NCBI GenBank assembly: GCA_018647945.1
Contig: JABGSE010000035.1
Location: 1 to 32,524 of the forward strand
DNA from: Flavobacteriales bacterium
GTDB lineage: Bacteria > Bacteroidota > Bacteroidia > Flavobacteriales > BACL11
DNA: 32,524 nt
Direction of reading: 5' to 3'
Below are positions 17,793 through 27,200 of this stretch, piece by piece (position 1 is the first letter of the stretch; each line of letters starts with the position of its first letter). Under the pieces are notes generated by a model. It was not told the origin of the DNA. It searched no databases and was given only the letters and a program-made list of their open reading frames with translations. Both the position numbers and the translations under genes were made by a program.

Positions 17793-18712
17793 TGAAGAAT
17801 CTCACCCTTATATTTCTGTTTTTATCTACTATATCCTTTTCTCAGAAAGCTAGTTTAGAAAAGGATACCATTTTAATTGGGGACCAGATTAAATTTACAA
17901 TCAATCATGTTTTAGGATGCGATTACCAAATTGAATGGCCTATTTATAACAATAGTATAGTTGACGGAATTGAAATAATAAAAAAATCTGACATTGACAC
18001 CCTTTATGATCACGATCAAGAATTTCCTATTATCCAGCAGCAATATATCATTACTTCATTCGATAGCGGAACATATACCATCCCTCCTATTTTCTTTTCA
18101 GAAAGTGTAAAATCAGAAGAACTTATTTTGGTGGTAAATACAATTACAGTAAACGACAGTACAAAAATGTCAGATCACTCTCCACTCCTAATTGGAGAGG
18201 ATGAAGATTTAACAACAGAGGAATTAGATAAACTCAATGAAAACAAAAGAAATAGAACAATGATAATAATAGTTATAGTGTTATTACTTATCGCTATTGC
18301 TTATTTGGTTTACAAATACCTACAACGCAAGGAAATCATAAAACCAAAAGTGATTGTTCCTATTCATGTTACTGCACTCAACAAATTACAAAACTTAAAA
18401 AAACAAAAACTCTGGCAGAAAGGAGAACTGAAAGAATATTATTCAGAAATCTCTACAATTATAAGAGAGTACACAGAGCTCCGATTCGTATTTAACGCAT
18501 TGGAACTTCCAACTTCCGACATATTATCGGAACTAAAAAAACTAAAAGTAGAAAAAAAAATTATAGAATCCTTAGGAATAATACTAAAAAGAGCAGACAA
18601 TATTAAATACGCAAAAGGACTTTCGTTGGAAGATGAAAACAAAGAAGTAATGGAACTTTCGGTCAACTTTATAAAGAAAACAAAAATAGAAAATGAGCGA
18701 ATTTCTAAATAA
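17792..18712 (+). CDS. DUF4381-like membrane protein of the bat operon
   Basis: This 306-residue protein has signal peptide MKNLTLIFLFLSTISFS with Q at +1. A periplasmic beta-rich domain of about 140 residues follows, then one membrane helix (157-176, IIIVIVLLLIAIAYLVYKYL) and a charged cytoplasmic tail that resembles the C-terminal helical part of BatD (KGELKEYYSEISTIIREYTE). It matches the unnamed or DUF4381-type gene seen between DUF58 and batA in flavobacterial bat operons. It may be a scaffold across the membrane. The family assignment is by position and topology more than by motif. Confidence 0.75.
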   Translation: MKNLTLIFLFLSTISFSQKASLEKDTILIGDQIKFTINHVLGCDYQIEWPIYNNSIVDGIEIIKKSDIDTLYDHDQEFPIIQQQYIITSFDSGTYTIPPIFFSESVKSEELILVVNTITVNDSTKMSDHSPLLIGEDEDLTTEELDKLNENKRNRTMIIIVIVLLLIAIAYLVYKYLQRKEIIKPKVIVPIHVTALNKLQNLKKQKLWQKGELKEYYSEISTIIREYTELRFVFNALELPTSDILSELKKLKVEKKIIESLGIILKRADNIKYAKGLSLEDENKEVMELSVNFIKKTKIENERISK

Positions 18713-19706
18713 AATAACTTTTTATAATCCGGAAATATTTTACCTTTTTATTTTGGTATTTCTTCATATTTTGTGGTATTTACTTAAAAACAAGAACTCA
18801 AGATCAAGTATTTCTTTTTCTAACACAAAATTGTTTTCTGACAAAGAAAGTATTAAAAACAAACTAATTCATTTACCTTATATATTGAATGTAATCTGTC
18901 TTGTATTTTTAATTATTGCCATTGCTCGTCCACAAAGCAGCAACAATTGGGAAGAAAGTAAAACAGAAGGAATTGATATTATTATTGCCATGGATATTTC
19001 TGGTAGTATGCTAGCACAAGATTTAAAACCCGACAGATTGAGGGCGTCCAAACAAATTGCAATCGACTTTATAGAAAGTAGAGAAAACGACAGAATTGGT
19101 TTGGTTATTTTTAGTGGAGAAAGTTTCACTCAATGTCCGCTAACTACCGATAAAAACTCATTGATCAATTTATTTAATGATGTAAAACAAGGAATGATTA
19201 CTGATGGAACCGCTATAGGAGAAGGGTTGGGAACAGCAATAAACAGATTAAAAGATAGTAAAGCAAAAAGTAAAATAATCATTCTACTTACTGATGGAGA
19301 AAACAATAGTGGATATATAAGCCCTACAACCGCTGCTAATATTGCTGCAAACGACTCATTAAACATAAAAGTATATACTATTGGGGTTGGAACAAAAGGG
19401 ATGGCAAAATCTCCTGTTAGAAGAGATTTTAGAGGAAAATTAATTTATGATTATGTGGAAGTAAAAATAGATGAAAAAACACTAAAAGAAATTGCAAATA
19501 AAACTGGGGGAGAATATTTTAGAGCAACAAATAATAAATCCTTAGAAGAGATTTACAAAAAAATTGATTTACTGGAAAAAACCGAAATTGAAACAAAAAA
19601 ATTCAATACAAAAAATGAAGAATTTTACCCTTATGCTTTTGCAGCTTTATTCAGTTTTTTACTTTCGTTTTTATTGCAAATAACATATTTCAGGCAAATT
19701 ACTTAG
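18693..19706 (+). CDS. batA: BatA, VWA-domain inner-membrane protein
   Basis: This 337-residue protein has two N-terminal membrane helices (about 12-30 and 60-78), a VWA domain with metal site MDISGS (D101, S103, S105), LTDGENN further on, and a C-terminal helix (about 310-333). The helix-VWA-helix layout is that of BatA/BatB. The VWA domain would face the periplasm or be membrane-anchored and bind a partner through a divalent metal. The start lies 20 nt inside the preceding gene. The Bat proteins are named for aerotolerance in Bacteroides, but the molecular task is unresolved. The stop codon abuts batB directly. Confidence 0.92.
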   Translation: MSEFLNKITFYNPEIFYLFILVFLHILWYLLKNKNSRSSISFSNTKLFSDKESIKNKLIHLPYILNVICLVFLIIAIARPQSSNNWEESKTEGIDIIIAMDISGSMLAQDLKPDRLRASKQIAIDFIESRENDRIGLVIFSGESFTQCPLTTDKNSLINLFNDVKQGMITDGTAIGEGLGTAINRLKDSKAKSKIIILLTDGENNSGYISPTTAANIAANDSLNIKVYTIGVGTKGMAKSPVRRDFRGKLIYDYVEVKIDEKTLKEIANKTGGEYFRATNNKSLEEIYKKIDLLEKTEIETKKFNTKNEEFYPYAFAALFSFLLSFLLQITYFRQIT

Positions 19707-20744
19707 ATGATAAAATTTGAACATATAGAATATTTGTATCTGTTATTTTGCATTCCAGTTGTAATAATTTTTATACTAATTTATGTAAGATGGCAAAAAA
19801 GAGCAGCTTCAATTTTTGCAGATAATAAGATGATGGAACGACTTTCAAAATCAAAATCGATAAGAAGAAGAAACATAAAATATTTATTTACAATTATTAT
19901 ACTATTGTTTATCATTTTCGGACTTTCCAACCCAAAAGTAGGTAGTAATTTGGAGGAAGTAAAAAGAGAGGGAATTGAAATTGTAATTGCATTAGATTTA
20001 TCTAACTCCATGCTTTGTGAAGACATAAAACCAAATAGACTTTCCAGAGCAAAGCAAGCTATCTCTGATCTTATTGACAAATTAGATGGAGACAAAATTG
20101 GATTAGTAGTTTTTGCAGGAGATGCATTTATCCAATTACCAATTACCTCCGATTATTCTGCGGCAAAAATGTTTTTATCTACCATAAATACCCGTACCAT
20201 TAAAACACAAGGAACTGATTTTTCCTTAGCCATTGAAAAAAGTGTGAGTTGTTTCAATTTGCAAAATGAATTTAACAAGTCAATTATTATAATTACAGAT
20301 GGAGAAAACAATGAACAAGGAGCAATTGAAAGTGCACAATTAGCAAGCGAAAAAGGAGTCTTCATTCATACATTATCAGTTGGATTGGAAAAAGGAGGTC
20401 CCATCCCAATTGTAAACTCAAGAGGAAATAAAACAGGAAAATACAAAACAGATAACAAAGGAAACACAATTGTAACAAGACCAAATTATCGGTTTTTGGC
20501 AGAACTTGCAAATAATGGAAACGGTAAAAATATAAATGCAAATAACAGCAGAATGGGATTAACCGAACTTTTTGAGGAGGTAAATAAAATTGAGAAAAAA
20601 GAAGTAATCTCGGTTATTTTCACAAACTACACAAATAGATTTCAATGGTTTTTGGCAATTGCCTTTTTCCTTATTATGCTGGATTTTATAATTCTGGGAA
20701 AGAAAAACAAGACATTAACAAATAATAAATACAGAGTAAAATGA
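19707..20744 (+). CDS. batB: BatB, VWA-domain inner-membrane protein
   Basis: This 345-residue paralogue of BatA has membrane helices at about 8-28 and 57-73, a VWA metal site LDLSNSM (D97, S99, S101), ITDGENN later, and a C-terminal helix near 320-338. It likely pairs with BatA in one complex. The paralogy is visible in the shared run EGI[DE]I[IV]IA[ML]D[IL]S and the following D[LI]KP[DN]RL. The gene starts at the batA stop with no gap and ends in an ATGA overlap with batC. Confidence 0.92.
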   Translation: MIKFEHIEYLYLLFCIPVVIIFILIYVRWQKRAASIFADNKMMERLSKSKSIRRRNIKYLFTIIILLFIIFGLSNPKVGSNLEEVKREGIEIVIALDLSNSMLCEDIKPNRLSRAKQAISDLIDKLDGDKIGLVVFAGDAFIQLPITSDYSAAKMFLSTINTRTIKTQGTDFSLAIEKSVSCFNLQNEFNKSIIIITDGENNEQGAIESAQLASEKGVFIHTLSVGLEKGGPIPIVNSRGNKTGKYKTDNKGNTIVTRPNYRFLAELANNGNGKNINANNSRMGLTELFEEVNKIEKKEVISVIFTNYTNRFQWFLAIAFFLIMLDFIILGKKNKTLTNNKYRVK

Positions 20745-21373
20745 AAAATTTAATTTATATATTATTTGTGTTTTGTGCTTTCAATTCTCTTTCTCAAAAT
20801 AAAGTTGAATTACTAAATGAAGGAAATATAAAATTTAACAATAAGGATTTTCTAGCAGCAGAACAACTCTACAAACAATCGTTGGAAAAAGATTCTTCCT
20901 ATTACAAAGCAAATGTAAACTTGGCTCATTCACTTTACAAACAAGAACGATTTGATGAGTCAACTTCTTTTTATAAAAACGCTTTGGAATTAACAGATGA
21001 AAAATCAGCTACTTTTTACAACTTAGGGAATTCTCAATTAAGAGAAGGTAAAGTGGAAGAAAGTATAGAATCGTACAAAAACACTTTAAGAATTGATCCA
21101 AATAATATGAATGCGAAACGAAATTTGGCTATTGCTCAATCCTTATTAAAAGAACAGGAAAAAGAAGAAAAGAAGGAAGAAGAAGAAGAAGAAAAAGAAG
21201 AAGAAGAAGAAGAGGAAAAGAAGGAAGAACCTAAAAAAGAACCAAAAGATGAGATAAGTAAGGACGAATTGGAACAAATCTTGAAAGCCTTGGAAAGAAA
21301 AGAATTGGAAGTTCAGGAAGATTTACAAAAGAAAAAAGTAGTGGGAAAAAGTAAAAACTTAAAAGATTGGTAA
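20741..21373 (+). CDS. batC: BatC, TPR protein
   Basis: This 210-residue protein has signal peptide MKNLIYILFVFCAFNSLS with Q at +1, so it is periplasmic. About three TPR units follow (residues 22-130; for example ATFYNLGNSQLREGKVEESI). A Glu/Lys tract covers about 138-171, and the C-terminal block KALERKELEVQEDLQKKKV ends in DW, as in other BatC proteins. TPRs bind partner proteins, here presumably BatA/B or BatD. The start overlaps the batB stop as ATGA. Confidence 0.88.
   Translation: MKNLIYILFVFCAFNSLSQNKVELLNEGNIKFNNKDFLAAEQLYKQSLEKDSSYYKANVNLAHSLYKQERFDESTSFYKNALELTDEKSATFYNLGNSQLREGKVEESIESYKNTLRIDPNNMNAKRNLAIAQSLLKEQEKEEKKEEEEEEKEEEEEEEKKEEPKKEPKDEISKDELEQILKALERKELEVQEDLQKKKVVGKSKNLKDW
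21152..21253 (+). repeat. Glu/Lys low-complexity tract in batC
   Basis: A GAA/GAG/AAA-rich run encodes about 34 residues of nearly pure Glu and Lys. It separates the TPR part from the conserved C-terminal block. It could form a long single helix or a flexible charged spacer. Runs of this kind are prone to length change. Confidence 0.85.
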
Positions 21374-21374
21374 A

Positions 21375-23120
21375 ATGAAAAAATTACTTTTTTATCTTTT
21401 CACTCTTTTTACATTCTCAGTAAATGCACAGGATTTACAACTTGAAGTAAAAGTAAATAAAAATCCGGCTTTAACTTCTGAAATCATTCAGCTTCAGTTT
21501 AGTATAAATGCAAAAGGAGATGATTTCATTCCTCCTCCCCTTTCAAACTTTCATGTATTATCAGGACCTGCAAGCGGATTTAACCAAAGTTACAGCAGTA
21601 TAAACGGAAAAACTGAAAATAAAATATCCACAACTATTTCCTATACTTTACAAGCAAAAAAAGAAGGAGAATTTACTGTCTCATCCGCATCAGTAAAAGT
21701 GAGTGGCAAAAAATACAAGAGTTCTCCTTATACAATTAAATTTGTTAAGGATATAAATAACAAATCAAAACAAAGTGAAAAAACAATATTTATCTCTGCA
21801 ACAGCAAGTAAAACAAATGTTTTTATTGGAGAGCAGTTTTCAGTTATCTATAATTTATACATAAAAAACGGAATTAATATTCAGAAATCAGAAGTGTTTC
21901 CAACAACATTTGATAATTTTTGGGAAGATGGAATTGAAATAAATCAAAAGAAAAATAAGAGAGAAATAATTGATGGAATCGCATATACGGTTATCAAATA
22001 CAAACATTCAATACTTACTCCGCAAAAATCTGGGAAACAAATTGTTCCTCCTGCTCAAATTAATTTAAGTTATATTACCAGAGGAAAACTAAGAGGTTAC
22101 GATATTTTTAACAGGCCGGTTTACCACCAGAAAATCACTTCCGAATCTCTGAAATCAAAATCGTTCAACATAAATGTAAAGGAACTTCCTACACCAAAAC
22201 CACAGTATTTTTATGAAAGTGTTGGATCAAATTTTTCTTTAAAATCGGAAATTGACAGAACAAAATTAAAGAGTGGAGAAGCTATAAACTATAAAATAAT
22301 TCTGAGAGGAACAGGAAACATCAATTTATCAGAACCTTTTCCTTTAGGATTTCCAGATGAATTTGATGTTTTTGACCCAAATGTTACTAATAAAACTTTT
22401 ATAGGAAATAAATCAGTAAATGGCAGTAAAATATTTGAATATATCTTAATTCCTGGATCAGAAGGCGTATACACTATCCCATCTTTTAAATATAGTTATT
22501 TTGATATTAATACTGAAAAATATGTAGAATTAAAAACAAAAGAATACAAAATAAATGTTTTGAAAGGAGATTTAAACTTTACAAAAGACAGTACAAATAA
22601 CATTTCCAAAAAGAATATGGAGTTGGAAAAAGAATTAAATTTTACTAAAATTTCAGAAAGAGCAAAATGGCAGAAATATTATTTCATTTCTTTTTGGACA
22701 CTTTTTTCATTTGTAATTTTACTCATTGTTTTTAATATCTACAACAAAAATAAAACTATAAATCCGATAAATGAAAAAAGGAGGAGATCTACAAAAATTG
22801 CTATAAAACGACTGAAAACCGCCAATAAATGTATATTAAATAACAATTTTGACCAGTTTTTTGAAGAAATTGAAAAATCATTATGGGGTTATTTCGGACA
22901 AAAATTCAATGTAGAATCCTCAAAACTATCAAAAGAGAACATAATCAAATACTTTACTGATAATAATATTGGAAAAGATTTAGAATCAGAGTTTATCAAT
23001 TTAATTATACACTGCGAATTTGCACGATACGCTCCTTCTTCAAATAAAAACATGGAAATGAAACAGATATTAAACAGAGCAAAAGAAATTATAATTAAAG
23101 TAGAAACATACACAAAATAG
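21375..23120 (+). CDS. batD: BatD, periplasmic oxygen-tolerance protein
   Basis: This 581-residue protein has signal peptide MKKLLFYLFTLFTFSVNA with Q at +1. The long periplasmic part is made of beta-sandwich-like repeats with the BatD hallmarks FHVLSGPASGFNQSYS and ISYTLQAKKEGEFTV, then SGEAINYKIILRGTGNI and IPGSEGVYTIPSFKYSYF. One membrane helix lies at about 436-456 and a cytoplasmic helical tail follows. Family members belong to the oxygen-tolerance (BatD) family. It sits between batC and batE with 1-nt gaps and probably forms the periplasmic body of the Bat complex. Confidence 0.92.
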   Translation: MKKLLFYLFTLFTFSVNAQDLQLEVKVNKNPALTSEIIQLQFSINAKGDDFIPPPLSNFHVLSGPASGFNQSYSSINGKTENKISTTISYTLQAKKEGEFTVSSASVKVSGKKYKSSPYTIKFVKDINNKSKQSEKTIFISATASKTNVFIGEQFSVIYNLYIKNGINIQKSEVFPTTFDNFWEDGIEINQKKNKREIIDGIAYTVIKYKHSILTPQKSGKQIVPPAQINLSYITRGKLRGYDIFNRPVYHQKITSESLKSKSFNINVKELPTPKPQYFYESVGSNFSLKSEIDRTKLKSGEAINYKIILRGTGNINLSEPFPLGFPDEFDVFDPNVTNKTFIGNKSVNGSKIFEYILIPGSEGVYTIPSFKYSYFDINTEKYVELKTKEYKINVLKGDLNFTKDSTNNISKKNMELEKELNFTKISERAKWQKYYFISFWTLFSFVILLIVFNIYNKNKTINPINEKRRRSTKIAIKRLKTANKCILNNNFDQFFEEIEKSLWGYFGQKFNVESSKLSKENIIKYFTDNNIGKDLESEFINLIIHCEFARYAPSSNKNMEMKQILNRAKEIIIKVETYTK

Positions 23121-23121
23121 A

Positions 23122-23700
23122 ATGAAAAAAGGAATTACATATTTATTTTTAGTTTTCTCTTTTCACTCTTTTTCCGCAGAAAAGATTTTTGAAAAAGCCG
23201 ATTCCTTGTATCAACTTTCTGATTACCAAACGGTAATTGATCAATACAATTTCGTTTTAGAAAAAGGATTGGAAAGTTCTTCTGTTTATTACAATTTAGG
23301 TGTTTGTTACTTTCAATTGGAAAAATACGAAAAGAGCAAAAACTATTTTAACAAGTGCTTGATTCTGAACCCAGAAAACACAAAATGCAAAGAAAACATA
23401 AAACTCTGCAAACTAAAAGTACTGAAAAAAGATTCCCCAGAATTTTTTTACAAAACATGGTGGAAAAACTACAGTAATCTTCTGAAAATTAACAATTGGT
23501 ATTTACTTTCCTTATTCTCCATCATCACTCTTTTAATCTTAACTTTTTTATCAACTGTAAAAAAGAAAATAATTTCAAAATATTTATTTGTAGTTTTATT
23601 AATTGTAAATCTTCTTTTTTACCTAACAACTCAAGGAAAAGAGAAAAAAAACAAAAGAATATTCAATCAAGATTTACAAAATATTTCTATTAATAAGTAA
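23122..23700 (+). CDS. batE: BatE, TPR membrane protein (short form)
   Basis: This 192-residue protein has a signal-like N-terminus (MKKGITYLFLVFSFHSFSA), TPR units at about 20-100 (SSVYYNLGVCYFQLEKYEKS) and two membrane helices (near 122-145 and 152-168). BatE proteins often continue into an SH3-like domain after the second helix. Here the chain stops about 25 residues beyond it, and the downstream bases do not encode such a domain in any frame I read. It is the last gene of the bat operon. The identity rests on order, TPRs and topology. Confidence 0.82.
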   Translation: MKKGITYLFLVFSFHSFSAEKIFEKADSLYQLSDYQTVIDQYNFVLEKGLESSSVYYNLGVCYFQLEKYEKSKNYFNKCLILNPENTKCKENIKLCKLKVLKKDSPEFFYKTWWKNYSNLLKINNWYLLSLFSIITLLILTFLSTVKKKIISKYLFVVLLIVNLLFYLTTQGKEKKNKRIFNQDLQNISINK

Positions 23701-23774
23701 TATTTTTTTATTTCAACTTTTCAATCATTATACTTTCAGGGGAACTAAAGAAGTAAAGTACAAGATTATTTACG

Positions 23775-23782
23775 TATATTTG
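23775..23782 (+). promoter_or_regulatory. Putative -7 box (TATATTTG) for the 23.8-kb secretory operon
   Basis: TATATTTG matches TAnnTTTG and lies 28 nt before the ATG at 23811, giving a predicted leader of about 25 nt. No TTTG stands 19-21 nt upstream. The 110-bp gap (23701-23810) otherwise holds an imperfect TACTTT...AAAGTA dyad (23731-23760) and no convincing terminator. Confidence 0.45.
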
Positions 23783-23810
23783 TAGCTATAAAAAAACCGA
23801 ACGAAAAAAA

Positions 23811-24254
23811 ATGAAAAAATCTCTATTAAAACTGATAACTTTAACATTCTCAATTTTATTTGTAAATACTGTATTCTCTCAATCCGATAATTGGGAAGAG
23901 TATTACTCAGATAATCAAATTAAAATTGAATACAATTATATGATTTGTGATTTTTCTTCTACTGCAAGTCAGGAATTAATTGTTTTCAGATTTACAAACC
24001 TTAGTGAAAACAATATTACATTAAATTACGAAAATCAAATATGGTATGATGGAAAAGAGATAAATACTGAACATAATTCAGATGAATTTCGTAAAACCAT
24101 TAACCTAGAGAACAATGAGATAATTACGACAAATTGTGAGAATCAATGGAAGGAATATTCTATTTTCTCCGCTTTTGTGCACAATGAAACAAATGAGAGG
24201 TATGTTTCATTAACAAAATTTGAATTAATAAATATAACTACTAAAAATGACTAA
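23811..24254 (+). CDS. Small secreted protein of unknown function
   Basis: This 147-residue protein has signal peptide MKKSLLKLITLTFSILFVNTVFS with Q at +1. The mature part is beta-rich with two cysteines (YMICDF and TTNCENQW) that could form a disulfide. Its pattern of an opening aromatic/acidic segment (NWEEYYSDNQIKIEY), ELIVFRFTNLSENNITLN and a closing LTKFELINI resembles small uncharacterised flavobacterial secreted proteins, from memory only. No catalytic motif or sorting domain is visible. Its last 8 nt overlap the start of the 1802-residue T9SS cargo gene, so the two are likely translated together. Confidence 0.75.
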   Translation: MKKSLLKLITLTFSILFVNTVFSQSDNWEEYYSDNQIKIEYNYMICDFSSTASQELIVFRFTNLSENNITLNYENQIWYDGKEINTEHNSDEFRKTINLENNEIITTNCENQWKEYSIFSAFVHNETNERYVSLTKFELINITTKND

Positions 24255-27200
24255 ATTCTATATTAAAAGTTTAACAGCACTTATAATAGTATTCGCATCT
24301 ATAACATCAAACTCTCAATGTGTTGTTTGTGTTGATGCTCCAGCTTTAATTACCTGTGGAGAAACAGCAACATTAACTGGTGATGGATTTCTTACTTCTT
24401 CTTATGGAGATGATTTTAATAGTGGTATTGGCGCATTATGGAATTCGGTTAGTACAGGTGGTACAACAACCTCTACTTGTACTGGAGCATCTTCTGTAAG
24501 TACAATAAATTGTGCTGGAGCAGGATCTGTTCCTGCTGGAGATTTTCTTTGGTTTCCAGGCGGATCTACAGTGCCAAGACAAGCAACTACTATACCTATA
24601 CCGGTTCCAGCTGGTGGAGATATTATTTTTGAATTTAAGATGGAGGGGCAAGGTGGATCTTGTGATGGTCCTGACTTGATTGGAGAAGGGACAATGTTAC
24701 AGTATCGAGTTGCAGCAGGTATATGGCAAGATATGCCAGCAACAATGTGGCCATTTAATCTGAATCCAATGCCTTATACTAATAAAGCTTATTTCTGCCC
24801 AACAAATCCTCAACTTCAAAGTTTTACAAATTGGAATCAATACTCAATCCCTATTCCTGCAGCTGCATTTAGTGCATCTACTGAATTCAGGTGGAGGCAA
24901 ATAAGCCCAACAAGTCAAAATTGGGATTTTTGGGGATTAGATAATGTTAATATTTCTACTACATCCCCAGGTGGAGCTACTTATACATGGAATCCTGGTG
25001 GAGCAGGACAAACATTAAACGTTAGCCCAACCTCATTAACAAATTATACTTTTACTTATGCTAATAATGGAATATCATGCAGCACTACTGTAGTTGTAGA
25101 TGTTGCTCCTCCTATTGTAAATCCTGTAATAGTTCCAAATCCTTTAAATCCATGTCCTAATGCAATAGATTTGAATGCGGATGTTAGTTTTAACTCATGT
25201 AATTATAATATTTATTTATACGATAATGGAGGAGATGGATGGACAACTGTTCCTCAAACTTCTACTTCTATTGATAATAGAATAGAGGTGTATGTTGATG
25301 GAATCTTGGTAAATACAGTTACCATGAATAATGGATATGGGCCTTTTGTCTATTCCTTCCCTGTAACATCAGGAGGAACATTTGAAACTGTATTCTTAAC
25401 TGGAGGTCCAAATCCATCAGAATGTGCATATTTTGTTACAGATAACCAAGGACAATTAATAACAGATGCAGGAGGTAATATTATCTCAGCAATGGGACTA
25501 ATAACTTCTCCAACCGTTCCAGTAGGACTTTGGCCAGTTCCAGCAGGCACACTTCCTTCCGGAGGATTTGTTATAGTTCCTGCTGATTTTGGACCAGTAA
25601 GCACTGTATGTCCTACTACAAATCCATACACTTATTCATGGTCCATTTCACCAGGAGGATCAACAGCTGGTATATCTACTCCAAATTCTCAATCAACTGT
25701 AGTAACAACAGCTTCCACTCAAAACTATCAGGTAGTTGCTACAGACGTAAACAATCCTGGATGTATTGCTACTGGATTGGTTAACGTTATTGGATCGGGT
25801 GGAAGTTGGGACTTTGATCCTATTGCTCCGAACCCTGCTTGCGAGGGAGATTGTATTGATCTAAACTTTACTTCAACCGTAGGTTCAGGAAATTATAATA
25901 TTGTGGTGGAAATGATAGATGCAACGGGCTCCAATTCTTATACTTTCACAATCAATTCTGCTGGAAATAATATTGCAACTCCAGGATTGCCAATTGAACT
26001 ATGTCCTACTATTTCTTCAGCAATACCTAATGTGTCTTTTAATATCTTGTCTCTAGTAGACGCTTCTGACCCAAACAATTGTGAAATTCCAATTACAAAT
26101 GCCAGTCAAGTTGTAACTTTTGCAACTCAACCAAATGCAGGAACTGCACTGATAAACCCAACAACATACTGTGAAAGTGATGCAATTGTTGATTTATCTA
26201 CTCTTATTTCTGCTAACCCAGATTTGGGAGGAACTTGGACTTATACCGGTGCAGGACCAGCTCCTGCAAACATGCCTTTTGTTGGTCTAAATTATAATTT
26301 TGATCCTTCTAGTTCTCCCGCAGGAAATTATATATATACTGTGAGTAATTCTCCTTGTTTGGATGATAATGTAACATTAATTATCAATTTGGAAACTCCT
26401 CCTTATGCAGGACAATTACCTATCCCTCCTACAGATATGTGTATGGGAACAAACTTGGATTTAAATGCATCATTTTTGAATTTACCTGTTCCATTCACTC
26501 CTGTTTGGACAGACATTACTTCTGGAACTCCTGGAACAAATATTACCAATTCGTTTAACCCAACTGCAGCGGGGACTTATACTTTCAGAAACACAATTTC
26601 ATCAACAACAAATTGTCCTTCAGATGATGAAGACATTACTGTAATTGTGCATGATTTACCAACTATTTCTGTGTCATCTATTAATCAGATTTGTTTGGGT
26701 ATGTCCATTGATTTAATCTTTGTTGTTACAGGAACTGCAAATTATATAGTTACAATTTCGGATGGAGTTACTCCTCCATTTAATGTAACTTTGGATGGAA
26801 ACGGGAATGATAATGGAACTGGAAACCCTGTTTCTGTAACACCAGGAAACATTGGGTTAATAACCTACACAATACAAAGCATTTCTGATGTTTATTGTTC
26901 AATTTCAGTTTCAAATCAATCTACAACAATTAATGTTTTATCTCCACCAAATTCAGGGACTATTATTACTCCTTTAAATGTATGTTCGAACGATTTGGCA
27001 ATTTTCGATTTGGCAAACCAATTGAACGGACAAGATTTAACTGGTTATTGGATAGATGCTGGAGGATTTCCACAACCTCCAAACTCATCTTTCAATTTTA
27101 ACTCCTCTATGGCTTCAGGAATTTACACATATACTGTAACTTCTGCTGTTTGCCCGGATGCAACTACAAATTTACCGGTAACGGTAATTACCGCACCAAA

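Noticed and set aside
23731-23760. TACTTT...AAAGTA dyad after batE as a terminator
   Set aside because: The stem is only 6 bp, AT-rich, with an 18-nt loop and no T-run after it.
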